A DNA stretch of 64,000 bases from Helicobacter sp. 12S02232-10 (GTDB lineage Bacteria; Campylobacterota; Campylobacteria; Campylobacterales; Helicobacteraceae): contig NZ_MLAQ01000001.1 in NCBI RefSeq assembly GCF_002272895.1, forward strand, positions 241,799 to 305,798. Direction: 5' to 3'. Made by a program: the position numbers and the translations under genes. Positions 9,839 through 19,049 of the stretch are shown here, one piece after another. Numbering within the stretch: the stretch's first letter is position 1; each line of letters begins with the position of its first letter. Under the pieces are notes generated by a model. That model made no database searches and was not told the origin of the DNA. It saw only the letters and a list, made by a program, of their open reading frames with translations.

Positions 9839-12048
9839 TGTTCTGCTTCAACTTCAATCCTATGTTTGCACTTGATACATTCGTGGATATGTTTGCCCCG
9901 ATAAGTTCGATCACTCATTATATATCCACATTTAGGGCATTTTTCATTGATGGGCTTATAGTTGGAAATAAAATTACACTTTGGATAGTTCGAACAACCA
10001 TAAAAAGATCCCCTCCTGCTATTTCTTAGTAATATTTCCCCTCCGCATTCAGGGCATTTGACCTCAACCAAAGATTGAGGCTTGCTTGAAGGATTTTTTA
10101 AAGATTTGGTATTTTTGCATTCCGGATAGCCACTGCAAGCCATAAACTCGCCGTTTCTGCCACGTTTTTTTACCATCGGTTTGCCACATTTTTCACAAAC
10201 TTCAGAAGTTTCTCCAATATCTGCTTCCAGTGGTTCTTGTGGTTTGATATATTTACATTTGGGATAACCGCTACAAGCAATAAACTCCCCATATCTTCCG
10301 ATTCTTTTTACAAGCTCTTTACCACATTTCGGACAAAACTCTCCTGTAGGAATGATGACTTTTTGAGAAGCGATATTGAGTTTGCCATCTGAAATTTTTT
10401 CCATAAACGGTCCATAAAAATCCATCAATACCTTTTGCCAATCTTCCTTATGCTGTGCAATATCATCAAGCTTATCTTCCATACTCGCGCTAAATTTAGA
10501 ATCAACGATTTCATTAAAATGAGCTTCTAACATTTCAGTCACTTTAAAAGCACTCTCTTGAGGGAGAATTTGCTTTTTTTCAACAACAATATATTCACGA
10601 TTTTGCAGCAATGAAACCGTTGGAGCATATGTACTTGGTCTCCCAATTCCTAAACTCTCAAGAGTTTTAATCAAAGATGCTTCAGAATATCGTGCAGGAG
10701 GCTCTGTGGTGTGTTTATTACTTTGAATATTTTCAAGTTTAATATTAGAACCTGGCAAAAGATCAGGCAATAGTTTGTCTTTATCATCATTTCCCAAAAG
10801 CTTGTAATACCCATCAAAGATTAATTTTCTTCCGCTTGCTTTAAATTCGCCTTTATCACATACAAAGGTAATACTTTGGCTTTCAAAAACGGCATCTTCC
10901 ATTTGAGAAGCTAAAAATCGATTATAGATAAGCGTATAGACTTTAAGTTCATCAGGTTTTAAATACGACTTGGCAATCTGAGGGGTGAAAAATATATTTG
11001 TAGGACGAATAGCCTCGTGAGCCTCTTGAGCGCTTTTATTTTTGGTGACGTAATTTTTTGGCTTGGGTGGCAAATATTTCTCGCCAAAATCATTTGATAT
11101 CTTTTCTCTGGCACTATCTTGAGCTTCTTTGGCAATATTGAGGCTGTCTGTTCTCATATAAGTAATTACACCCATTACTCCATTATCAGTTTCTACACCC
11201 TCATAAAGCTTTTGTGCAATCCCCATAGTTCTTGAGGGGGAATATCCCAAAAGACTTGAAGAGCTTTGTTGCAAAGTAGAAGTCATAAAAGGCGGAAGCG
11301 TGGGAGATTTTTTTGGTTTTTTTAAAATTTCTCCAACAATAAAAGAAGAATTTTTAAGAGTTTTTAACATATCTTGAGCAAGTTGTTCATTAGTGATCCC
11401 TTGCTTTTTAACCTTCTCTCCTTTATAAACGCTCAATTCTGCTTGAATTGCTCCTTCAAAAATTGCATCAATCGTATAATAATCTACAGGCACAAACGCC
11501 CTAATCTCTCGTTCCTTATCTACAATAATCTTCAATGCGGCACTTTGAACCCTACCTGCACTCAATCCTCTGTTAATTTTACTTGAAATCAATCCGCTGA
11601 GCTTAAAACCTACGATCCTATCAAGCAATCTTCTAGCTTGTTGGGCATTAACCTTATCCATATCAATATTTCTAGGAGATTTTAGAGCATTTTTAATAGC
11701 TGTTTTTGTGATTTCGTGAAATACAATTCTAGGAAAAGTTTGTACATCTTTTCCAATAGCTTGAGTGATGTGAAACCCTATGGCCTCACCCTCTCTATCC
11801 TCATCGGTTGCGATATAAGTCGTTTTTGCTTTTTTTGCCATTGTTGTAATTTTTTCAACAATTTCCTTATGGTCTTTATCAATCCTATAATCAGGAATAA
11901 AGTTTTCCCCATCAATTTTTATTCCAAAGCTTGACTTGGGTAAATCCCTAATATGCCCCTTAGAAGCTATTACTTCATAATCACTATCTAAAAAATTCTT
12001 AATAGTTTTAGCTTTTGCAGGAGACTCTACGATAATCAAATTTTTCAT
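9835..12048 (-). CDS. topA: DNA topoisomerase I
   Basis: Relaxes negative supercoils by transient single-strand cleavage. The 737 residues start with the TOPRIM domain (MKNLIIVESPAKAKTI, later DEDREGEAIGFH), then the central gate domains with the active-site tyrosine in GVITYMRTDS (about residue 296). The C-terminus carries four CxxC...C-x-C zinc ribbons (CPKCGKELV, CEKCGKPMV, CPECGGEIL, CPKCGYIMS). I chose the ATG at 12048 because homologues start MKNLIIVESP and AGAGA precedes it; a start at 12090 would add 14 residues without similarity. Divergent from flaB. Confidence 0.96.
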   Translation of the reverse strand: MKNLIIVESPAKAKTIKNFLDSDYEVIASKGHIRDLPKSSFGIKIDGENFIPDYRIDKDHKEIVEKITTMAKKAKTTYIATDEDREGEAIGFHITQAIGKDVQTFPRIVFHEITKTAIKNALKSPRNIDMDKVNAQQARRLLDRIVGFKLSGLISSKINRGLSAGRVQSAALKIIVDKEREIRAFVPVDYYTIDAIFEGAIQAELSVYKGEKVKKQGITNEQLAQDMLKTLKNSSFIVGEILKKPKKSPTLPPFMTSTLQQSSSSLLGYSPSRTMGIAQKLYEGVETDNGVMGVITYMRTDSLNIAKEAQDSAREKISNDFGEKYLPPKPKNYVTKNKSAQEAHEAIRPTNIFFTPQIAKSYLKPDELKVYTLIYNRFLASQMEDAVFESQSITFVCDKGEFKASGRKLIFDGYYKLLGNDDKDKLLPDLLPGSNIKLENIQSNKHTTEPPARYSEASLIKTLESLGIGRPSTYAPTVSLLQNREYIVVEKKQILPQESAFKVTEMLEAHFNEIVDSKFSASMEDKLDDIAQHKEDWQKVLMDFYGPFMEKISDGKLNIASQKVIIPTGEFCPKCGKELVKRIGRYGEFIACSGYPKCKYIKPQEPLEADIGETSEVCEKCGKPMVKKRGRNGEFMACSGYPECKNTKSLKNPSSKPQSLVEVKCPECGGEILLRNSRRGSFYGCSNYPKCNFISNYKPINEKCPKCGYIMSDRTYRGKHIHECIKCKHRIEVEAEQ

Positions 12049-12117
12049 TAATTTCTCTCTAAATATTGAATGTCTTGGGAATTTTAACACATTTTTGTTT
12101 TTTTCAAAGAAAGTTTT

Positions 12118-12134
12118 TTGGAACGAGTATTGCT
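12118..12134 (+). promoter_or_regulatory. Sigma54 (RpoN) promoter of flaB
   Basis: TTGGAAC-GAGTA-TTGCT carries the invariant GG (12120-12121) and GC (12132-12133) with the required 10-base spacing. It matches the TGGCAC-N5-TTGCT consensus except for A in place of C at one position. Transcription should begin near 12145. This promoter assigns the flagellin to the RpoN/FlgR class of middle flagellar genes. Confidence 0.88.
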
Positions 12135-12174
12135 TATATTTTCCAAACCAAAATTTTTAGCAAAGGATGCGATT

Positions 12175-13719
12175 ATGAGTTTTAGGATCAACACCAACAT
12201 AGCAGCTCTCACAGCCCATGCTGTCGGCGTGCAAAACAATAGAGATCTTGCAACCTCTTTGGAAAAACTAAGTTCGGGACTTCGAATCAATAAAGCAGCA
12301 GATGACGCTTCTGGGATGGCTATTGCAGATAGCTTGAGAAGTCAAAGTGAAAGCTTGGGACAAGCAGTTAAAAATGCTAATGATGCTATCGGTATGATAC
12401 AAGTGGCTGATAAAGCAATGGATGAGCAAATCAAGATTTTGGACACAATCAAAACCAAAGCCATTCAAGCAGCGCAAGACGGACAAACCCTTGAATCAAG
12501 AAAGGCACTTCAAAGCGATATCCAAAGACTACTTGAAGAACTTGACAATATTGCCAATACAACCAGCTTCAATGGCCAACAAATGCTTTCAGGCAGTTTT
12601 TCAAACAAAGAATTCCAAATAGGTGCCTATTCAAACACTACAGTCAAAGCCTCTATAGGTCCTACAAGTTCTGATAAAATCGGTCATATCCGAATGGAAA
12701 CCGCATCTTTTGAAGGTACTGGTATGCAAGCATCAGCAGCTGGTTCAAATTTAACCGAAGTGGCGTTAAATTTCAAACAAGTCGATGGAGTCAATGATTA
12801 TGAAATCGAAACAGCCAAAATTTCAACTTCTGCAGGAACTGGAATTGGAGCATTGAGTGAAATCATCAATAGATTTTCTAATACATTAGGTGTTCGAGCA
12901 TCTTATAACGTTATGGCAACAGGAGGCGTTCCAGTTCTATCAGGAACGATTAGAGGACTTGTGATCAATGGAGTTTCAATAGGCACCATCAATGATGTAC
13001 ATAAAAACGATTCGGATGGAAGGCTCATCAACGCAGTAAATTCAGTCAAAGACCAAACAGGAGTGGAAGCATTTTTGGATATTACCGGACGAATCAATCT
13101 TAAATCAAGTGACGGGAGAGCAATTTCTATTCATACCAGTAGTGCCACAGGTCAAGTCTTTGGAGGCGGAAATTTTGCGGGAATATCTGGTTTCAATCAC
13201 GCTATTGTAGGCAGACTGACTTTAACTAGAACAGACGCAAGAGACATTATTGTCAGTGGTATCAATTTCAGTCATATCGGTTTGCATTCTGCTCAAGGCA
13301 TATCTGAATATACAGTTAATTTAAGAGCAGTAAGGGGAATATTTGATGCCAATATCGCTTCAGCATCCGGAGCAAACGCCAATATCGCCCAAGCCGACTT
13401 AAATTGGCAAGGAATAGGAGCAGGTGTTACAAGTCTGAAGGGGGCAATGGTAGTAATGGATATGGCAGATTCTGCACGAACGCAGTTGGACAAAATCCGC
13501 GCTGATATAGGTTCTGTCCAAATCCAACTTGTATCCACCATCAATAACGTTTCTGTAACACAAGTAAATGTCAAAGCTGCAGAATCTCAAATCAGAGATG
13601 TGGATTTTGCTGCAGAATCTGCAAGCTTTTCAAAATACAATATTTTAGCTCAAAGTGGAAGTTTTGCAATGGCACAAGCCAATGCCGTACAACAAAACGT
13701 ATTAAGATTGCTTCAATAA
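12175..13719 (+). CDS. flaB: Minor flagellin FlaB
   Basis: A filament subunit of 514 residues, the usual FlaB length in H. pylori. The conserved N-terminal D0/D1 region ([12 protein letters not shown] through [15 protein letters not shown]) and C-terminal D1/D0 region ([14 protein letters not shown] to QQNVLRLLQ) flank a variable central domain (about residues 170-410), where Ser/Thr-rich stretches could take O-linked pseudaminic acid. A TTG 57 bases upstream was rejected: it lies inside the sigma54 promoter and lacks a ribosome site, whereas AAAGGA precedes the ATG at 12175. The Maf-type protein encoded next is the likely glycosylation partner. Confidence 0.95.
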   Translation: MSFRINTNIAALTAHAVGVQNNRDLATSLEKLSSGLRINKAADDASGMAIADSLRSQSESLGQAVKNANDAIGMIQVADKAMDEQIKILDTIKTKAIQAAQDGQTLESRKALQSDIQRLLEELDNIANTTSFNGQQMLSGSFSNKEFQIGAYSNTTVKASIGPTSSDKIGHIRMETASFEGTGMQASAAGSNLTEVALNFKQVDGVNDYEIETAKISTSAGTGIGALSEIINRFSNTLGVRASYNVMATGGVPVLSGTIRGLVINGVSIGTINDVHKNDSDGRLINAVNSVKDQTGVEAFLDITGRINLKSSDGRAISIHTSSATGQVFGGGNFAGISGFNHAIVGRLTLTRTDARDIIVSGINFSHIGLHSAQGISEYTVNLRAVRGIFDANIASASGANANIAQADLNWQGIGAGVTSLKGAMVVMDMADSARTQLDKIRADIGSVQIQLVSTINNVSVTQVNVKAAESQIRDVDFAAESASFSKYNILAQSGSFAMAQANAVQQNVLRLLQ

Positions 13720-13742
13720 TCGCCGCCTTTATTCTTCAAAAT

Positions 13743-13772
13743 AAACAGGAATCTTTTAAAAGTTTTCTGTTT
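13743..13772 (+). terminator. Probable terminator after flaB
   Basis: AAACAG...CTGTTT arms enclose an inner palindrome CTTTTAAAAG, followed by GTATTT. This can fold as one extended hairpin ending 29 bp before the Maf ATG. It would separate flaB from the Maf gene, although readthrough is possible because the trailing T-run is poor. Confidence 0.45.
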
Positions 13773-13800
13773 GTATTTCTACAAAAGTTTAAGGATTTTT

Positions 13801-15699
13801 ATGCAAACCATTTATGACAAAAATTTGTCCGTTTTAAAAACCAAAGATCCTCTTTTGGCACTGGCTTTATTTCATTTCAAGCCCAATCAAAAATTTGAGG
13901 TTTTTATGGATAAAGACGCTGCAAATTTCAATATTATCGACAAAGAAACCAATACGCCTTTATTTTTAGGCAAGCCGCTAGAAGAAACAATGCAAAAAAT
14001 CACAGATTTCACTCCCTATACCTATTACCCTTATCTCTATTTTTATGGAGCAGGAAACGGTGTATTTTATCGCCTGATGTTGGGAAATTCTCAACATCAA
14101 AGAATTGTAGTGATTGAACCTGAACTTGAAATTTTGTTTATCATTTTGAATCTTTTGGACTTCTCTGCAGATATTTTGAGTGATAAAATTATCTTTTTAT
14201 ATTCTAAACTTTGTTCCTATCATTTAATTAATTCTCTTTTTGAAATGGATAAAAAATCTAGGATTTATTCAAAAGTTTATGATTTGCATATTTTTAATCC
14301 TTATTACGAGCGTTATAAATCTGAAATCTTGACTTTCAATCAATACTTTATCAAGGCTATTGAACACAGCGTCATTAGCGTAGGTAACGATACTAGAGAT
14401 GCCATTACTGGTATCAGACAACATATCCAAAATCTACCTGATACCCTCCGTTCTCCTACGCTTTTAAATTTAGTGGAAAATCTGAAAAACAAAGATACTG
14501 CTATCATTATTTCTACAGGTCCAAGTCTTACAAAACAACTGGATTTGCTCAAATCCATTGCCCCTTATGCAACGCTTTTTTGCATTGATGCTTCTTTCCC
14601 TATTCTTTATAAACACGGCATCAAACCCGATATTGTTTTTTCCTTAGAACGCGTTGAAGCAACGGCAAGATTTTATTATGATACCCCACAAGAAGCTCAA
14701 GATGGAGTAATATTTGCTATCACATCCATCGTGCATAAAAAACTTAAAGATTCCATCACAAAAGGTATAAAACAATTCAGTTTTCGCCCTTTCGGATATA
14801 CCAATTTGTTTGGGTTCCATCAATATGGCTATATTGGAATCGGTATGAGTGCAGCGAATATGGCTTATGAGCTTATCGTACATTCACGCTTTAAAAAATG
14901 CATTATCATCGGTCAAGATTTAAGTTTTGGAGAAGATGGGAAGAGTCACGCCCAAGAAGCTATCTATGGAAGCGATGAAATCAAACCCAAACCTTTGGAG
15001 GAAAAAATTTTTGTAGAAAAATATGGGGGTGGAGGCGAAGTTGAAACAACAAAAGTATGGAAATTGTTTTTGGAATTTTTTGAAAAAGATATTGCTCAAA
15101 CCCCATACAAGCTTGAAGTTATCAATGCTACAGAGGGTGGAGCGCGGATTCATGGAACGCTTGAGATGAGTTTTAAAGAAGCCATTGCCTCAATTGATAC
15201 TTCAAAACCAAAAAAATCTATCCATCTCACATATCCGAGTAAAACAGAAAGTAAAAAAAATATTCAAATTGCTAAACAAAAATGTTTGGATATTATTAAA
15301 TATGGGACAGAAAAAAAATCATTGATTGAAGAATTGTTTTTGAAAGTTGCAAAATATACTGAAGAACTCGAAAAACTCAATAAGCAAAACAAATTAGAAG
15401 AAATTAATTTTAAAGAATTAACTCAATTGAGCAATGAAATTGATACGATGAAAAAGCTTTTTGAAGAGAAAAAATTCAATGATTATTTTGTAGATGCGAT
15501 CCAATCTTATATCTTTCATCAAGAACTTGATATTGCTAAACTTGTTGTCAGATATACAAAAAATGAACTTGAAACTCAAGCAAAACAACTTGAGTGGATT
15601 TATGCCCATAAATATTGGCTTTTTAGCCTTGCTGGCGGAATTGACTGCGTGATACAAACCGTTAAAGAAGCGCTTGAAAGCTGGGAGGCGATAAACTAA
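13801..15699 (+). CDS. Motility accessory factor (Maf/DUF115 family)
   Basis: A 632-residue cytoplasmic protein of the Maf family, whose members transfer nonulosonic acids (pseudaminic or legionaminic acid) onto flagellin or are needed for that step. The central MAF_flag10/DUF115 domain is recognisable by DTAIIISTGPSLTKQL, LFCIDASFPILYKHGIKPD and the later CIIIGQDLSFGEDGKSHA, resembling the sialyltransferase-like fold. The C-terminal third is helical and charged. The ATG at 13801 follows AAGGA by seven bases; a longer frame starting at 13771 has no ribosome site. Position next to flaB supports a flagellin-modification role. Confidence 0.9.
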   Translation: MQTIYDKNLSVLKTKDPLLALALFHFKPNQKFEVFMDKDAANFNIIDKETNTPLFLGKPLEETMQKITDFTPYTYYPYLYFYGAGNGVFYRLMLGNSQHQRIVVIEPELEILFIILNLLDFSADILSDKIIFLYSKLCSYHLINSLFEMDKKSRIYSKVYDLHIFNPYYERYKSEILTFNQYFIKAIEHSVISVGNDTRDAITGIRQHIQNLPDTLRSPTLLNLVENLKNKDTAIIISTGPSLTKQLDLLKSIAPYATLFCIDASFPILYKHGIKPDIVFSLERVEATARFYYDTPQEAQDGVIFAITSIVHKKLKDSITKGIKQFSFRPFGYTNLFGFHQYGYIGIGMSAANMAYELIVHSRFKKCIIIGQDLSFGEDGKSHAQEAIYGSDEIKPKPLEEKIFVEKYGGGGEVETTKVWKLFLEFFEKDIAQTPYKLEVINATEGGARIHGTLEMSFKEAIASIDTSKPKKSIHLTYPSKTESKKNIQIAKQKCLDIIKYGTEKKSLIEELFLKVAKYTEELEKLNKQNKLEEINFKELTQLSNEIDTMKKLFEEKKFNDYFVDAIQSYIFHQELDIAKLVVRYTKNELETQAKQLEWIYAHKYWLFSLAGGIDCVIQTVKEALESWEAIN

Positions 15700-15703
15700 A
15701 GAT

Positions 15704-16183
15704 TTAAATTTTGCTTGAAAATTTTTTTTCGTGTTCTAAAAGCCATTTTTTTATTTCTACCCCTGCGGCATACCCAGATAATTTTCCATCATTTCCAATT
15801 ACGCGATGGCAAGGAATGATAATAAAAATCGGATTTTTACTATTAGCACTCCCAACTGCTCGGGAATAGTTTGTCGAACCAATCTTAAGTGCCAAATCTT
15901 TATAACTCCAGACTTCGCCAAACTTTATATCACACAAAATACGCCAAACTTTCTTTTGAAAAGGGGTACCATCAGGTTCTAAAGGCAAATCAAAAGAAAA
16001 TACACGTCCTTCAAAATAACCTTTCAAAGCCTCTGCGCAAGAAAGAGCTAAATCATTAGGATTTTCTTCTTGATTCTTTTGATTGGCAAAGGATACGCTT
16101 TTTATTCCTGTATCACTTGAACATATATCAATATATTTGACCCCAAACTCCAAAGGAGCATCAATAAAATAATGATAGATCAT
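15704..16183 (-). CDS. ogt: Methylated-DNA--[protein]-cysteine S-methyltransferase
   Basis: A suicide repair protein that removes methyl groups from O6-methylguanine. The C-terminal catalytic motif IIPCHRVIG holds the acceptor cysteine. The upstream helix-turn-helix (YKDLALKIGSTNYSRAVGSANSKNP) contains the arginine finger and Asn hinge; the motif spans residues 94-118. I use the ATG at 16183 (MIYHYFID); the longer frame to 16204 starts with TTG. About 159 aa. It converges with the Maf gene, 4 bp apart, and stands alone downstream of glcD after a 110-bp gap. Confidence 0.93.
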   Translation of the reverse strand: MIYHYFIDAPLEFGVKYIDICSSDTGIKSVSFANQKNQEENPNDLALSCAEALKGYFEGRVFSFDLPLEPDGTPFQKKVWRILCDIKFGEVWSYKDLALKIGSTNYSRAVGSANSKNPIFIIIPCHRVIGNDGKLSGYAAGVEIKKWLLEHEKKFSSKI

Positions 16184-16294
16184 AAATATTTTCAAACCTT
16201 TCAATTAGATTTTATTAAAATAATATTTTCAAAGTACCAACATTGTTTCAATCCCTTAATAATATCTTAGCTGTTTATTAGGTTTTAATATTGT

Positions 16295-17680
16295 TTATAA
16301 ACCCATTTTACCTGGATTAAGAATATTATTGGGATCAAATGCCCTTTTGATACTTCTAAAAAGCTCCATTTCTGAAGGACTAAATGCCAAAGGCATAAAA
16401 GGAGCCTTAGAAAGCCCTATCCCGTGCTCCCCGCTTAATGTTCCCTCCAAAAAAACGGTAATTTTAAAAATTTCTTCAATCGCTTCATAGCCTTTTTGAA
16501 GCTGTTGTTTGTCTTCAGGATTTGGAACCATCACATTTGTATGAACATTCCCATCGCCTGTATGCCCAAAACACGGTATCTTAAAGCCATATTTTTTACT
16601 AACTTCAGAAATGCGTTTTAAAAGTTCAGGAAGTTGCGAACGCGGGACGGTAATATCTTCATTCAGCTTTTTTTTTCCATAAATAGCAATGCTTTGGGAA
16701 GCGTTACGTCTAGCAAACCACAAATCAGCTTCCTCTTGTTCATTTTGAGCAATTTTAAATTCAAGACATCCATTTTTTTCAAAACATTCTTTGATTTTTT
16801 CAAGCTGCCATTTTATTTGTTCGGTAATATCCCCATCCACTTGTGTGATGAGTATGGCTCCAGCTTGCGTCGGTAACCCTTTGTGAAACTTTTCTTCAAC
16901 TGCTCTAATCGTCAAATTATCTAAAAATTCCATTGCAACAGGAGTTACGCCGCTTGCCATCGTTTTATATACAGCATTCATAGCATCTTCAATACTAGAA
17001 AAAACTCCCATCGCAGATTGTTTAAATTTTGGTTTTGCGATTAATTTTAGGGTAATTTCTGTAATCACTGCCAAACTTCCTTCACTGGCAATTAAAATTC
17101 CTGCAATGTTGTATCCTGCGACATCTTTGATGGTTTTTTTACCCGCTCTTATAATCTCACCATTGGGCAAAACTGCACGAAGAGCCATTACATAATCTTT
17201 TGTAATCCCATATTTTGCCGCACGCATCCCTCCGGCATTTTCACTCACATTACCCCCAAGCGTACTATATTCTTGACTTGCAGGATCGGGAGGATAAAAC
17301 AAACCTTTTTTTTCAACGCTCTCTTGAAATTGCTTATTAACAACTCCAGGCTGCACTCTTGCAATCAAATTTTTCTCATCAATTTCTAAAATTTGATTAA
17401 AATATTTTTCCATCGCCAACACAATTCCTCCACACGCCGGTAAAGCTCCGCCGGTGAAACCGCTTCCTGCACCACGAGGAACGACTGCAATTGCGTTTTG
17501 ATTGCAATACCTTAATATATCGCTCACATCTTTTTCATTTTTGGGATAAATTACACAATCAGGTTTATAACGCTCTCTTGTAGCATCATAACAATAAGCA
17601 ATTAAATGTGCAGGATCATCATAGAAATTCTCATCGCCGACAATTTTCTTAAACTCCTCGCGATGTCGGTATTCAATCAT
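16295..17680 (-). CDS. glcD: FAD-linked glycolate/D-lactate oxidase subunit GlcD
   Basis: A membrane-peripheral flavoprotein oxidising 2-hydroxyacids. The 461 residues comprise an FAD-binding PCMH domain (about 35-215; PRGAGSGFTGGALP and LGGNVSENAGGMRA contact the FAD) and the FAD-oxidase C-terminal domain (about 215-458). The latter has the substrate/metal-binding GHTGDGNVHTN and SGEHGIGL motifs. AAGGA lies six to seven bases before the ATG. Only 9 bp separate it from the pgbA-like gene upstream, so it is the last gene of the csd3-NUDIX-pgbA-glcD operon. Whether glycolate or D-lactate is the substrate cannot be told. Confidence 0.93.
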   Translation of the reverse strand: MIEYRHREEFKKIVGDENFYDDPAHLIAYCYDATRERYKPDCVIYPKNEKDVSDILRYCNQNAIAVVPRGAGSGFTGGALPACGGIVLAMEKYFNQILEIDEKNLIARVQPGVVNKQFQESVEKKGLFYPPDPASQEYSTLGGNVSENAGGMRAAKYGITKDYVMALRAVLPNGEIIRAGKKTIKDVAGYNIAGILIASEGSLAVITEITLKLIAKPKFKQSAMGVFSSIEDAMNAVYKTMASGVTPVAMEFLDNLTIRAVEEKFHKGLPTQAGAILITQVDGDITEQIKWQLEKIKECFEKNGCLEFKIAQNEQEEADLWFARRNASQSIAIYGKKKLNEDITVPRSQLPELLKRISEVSKKYGFKIPCFGHTGDGNVHTNVMVPNPEDKQQLQKGYEAIEEIFKITVFLEGTLSGEHGIGLSKAPFMPLAFSPSEMELFRSIKRAFDPNNILNPGKMGL

Positions 17681-17689
17681 TGTTTTTCC

Positions 17690-18448
17690 TTATTTAAAAT
17701 TTGCACCTTTCTCTACCAATCCATCATAATATTTAAAATAATTCTTGGACTTTCTACTATAAAATGCATTTGCCAAACTACCCGTCTTAACCTCTTCTAA
17801 ACGTGAGAAAAAAGGTGCGGTTGTTTTTGTAACCTTTGAAGTATCAAAAGAAGTTTTCTCTAAAATCACCAAACTTTGACAATCTAAGACATTCAAGCTA
17901 TTTGTCCCGACAATATAAAGCAGACCGATACTATAAATATCACAAGCCTTCCTTAAAAATTTAGGCTTGGGATCAAACCCTCCATAATCATTCAAATATC
18001 CCATCAATAAATCAGAATTCATAAAAACGACATCCGTAATTTGTGTTTTTATCTTCTCATAAGTTGTAGAATCTGGAGCAATTAAAAAAGCTCTATTATT
18101 TAACTCGCGGAAAATAGCCATATCTCCTTCTTGCGGATTCACACGTGGAGTGGGTAGATATTTTTGCTTCATCGTATCAAAAAAATCAAATTTTGCCAGT
18201 GCCACGCCATCCTCAATAGACTCTATCTGAAGCTTTGCAGATATGACATTGTAATCTGTAAGCTTTGTTAAGACAAAACCCGTTTCCCCCACCTTTAAAT
18301 CATAAGCAGGAAACGTTAAAGTTTTTTGATTCAAATCAACTTTTTCTATATTTATTTTTAAGACCTCATTAAACTCACTTGCATTTGCAATGAGACAAAT
18401 TAAAATCATTATCCCTAATAAGTTTAAAATTTTATTTAACACTCTCAT
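17690..18448 (-). CDS. Plasminogen-binding-protein-like (PgbA N-terminal domain), exported
   Basis: The 252 residues begin with a signal peptide (about 1-23, ending NASEF). They match the N-terminal conserved part of Helicobacter PgbA/PgbB as I recall it (KVGETGFVLTKL, PRVNPQEGDMAIF, then NRAFLIAPDSTTYEKI). The long Lys/Glu-rich C-terminal region of H. pylori PgbA (about 450 aa) is absent, so this is the short form. The last residue is lysine (KGANFK), and C-terminal lysines are the classic plasminogen ligand; that functional link is inference. It lies between the NUDIX gene and glcD with 3- and 9-bp gaps, as in H. pylori. Confidence 0.78.
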   Translation of the reverse strand: MRVLNKILNLLGIMILICLIANASEFNEVLKINIEKVDLNQKTLTFPAYDLKVGETGFVLTKLTDYNVISAKLQIESIEDGVALAKFDFFDTMKQKYLPTPRVNPQEGDMAIFRELNNRAFLIAPDSTTYEKIKTQITDVVFMNSDLLMGYLNDYGGFDPKPKFLRKACDIYSIGLLYIVGTNSLNVLDCQSLVILEKTSFDTSKVTKTTAPFFSRLEEVKTGSLANAFYSRKSKNYFKYYDGLVEKGANFK

Positions 18449-18451
18449 TCC

Positions 18452-19048
18452 TTACCGTAAAAAATTGTCCATATACCATCTGATGGCATAACTCAAACCC
18501 GAAGTCTTGGCCACATCATTATCATCAATAAAATCTTTGGCTTTTTGAGAAGGTAAAAACAAAACATCTATACATTCATCATCAATTCCCCCACCCTGAC
18601 TAACCTTATTTTGTTCTGTTATAGTAGCAAAAAATATCGTTTGCTTGCTTCCGCTCATACCTGTAGAAGCATAAAAAACTGTGAGTTTTTGAAGAGAAGA
18701 AGCATCGACTTGATACCCGCACTCCTCAAGCACCTCTTCAGAAGCAATCTGCTCAAGACTCTTTCCTTCCTTATCGACAAGCCCAGCACACAATTCATAA
18801 GTATATCCCTCACCATTCTTAAAATAAACAGCCGGACGGAATTGTCTGACAATCAAAAACCCATCAAACTCTAAATGATAAAGAAGTATCGATACACTAT
18901 CGTGAGAAGCAACGATATCCCAATTCTTCTTCTTTCCATTTTCCACATACGACATTCGCTTAGGTTTTATATAAGGAGAATCAACACACTCCTCAAATTT
19001 GATGGAATTAAAATCAACTTTTGAGCGAAACTCAGGAAAATATTTCAT
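18452..19048 (-). CDS. NUDIX hydrolase, UDP-sugar/ADP-ribose pyrophosphatase type (NUDT14-like)
   Basis: Predicted to cleave a nucleoside-diphosphate sugar. The Nudix box is the extended NUDT14 form, CAGLVDKEGKSLEQIA... SEEVLEECGY (about residues 117-145), in which the first glycine and the EExGU core are further apart than in standard Nudix enzymes. NWDIVASHDSVSILLYH and VRQFRPAVYF match the same subfamily. I chose the ATG at 19048: it follows the csd3 stop by one base and has AGGAGC four bases upstream. A longer frame to 19138 lies entirely within csd3. About 198 aa. Confidence 0.88.
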   Translation of the reverse strand: MKYFPEFRSKVDFNSIKFEECVDSPYIKPKRMSYVENGKKKNWDIVASHDSVSILLYHLEFDGFLIVRQFRPAVYFKNGEGYTYELCAGLVDKEGKSLEQIASEEVLEECGYQVDASSLQKLTVFYASTGMSGSKQTIFFATITEQNKVSQGGGIDDECIDVLFLPSQKAKDFIDDNDVAKTSGLSYAIRWYMDNFLR

Positions 19049-19049
19049 T

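Noticed and set aside
12118..12174. Longer flagellin start at TTG 12118
   Set aside because: This start lies inside the sigma54 promoter and upstream of the predicted transcription start; flagellins begin MSFRINTN.
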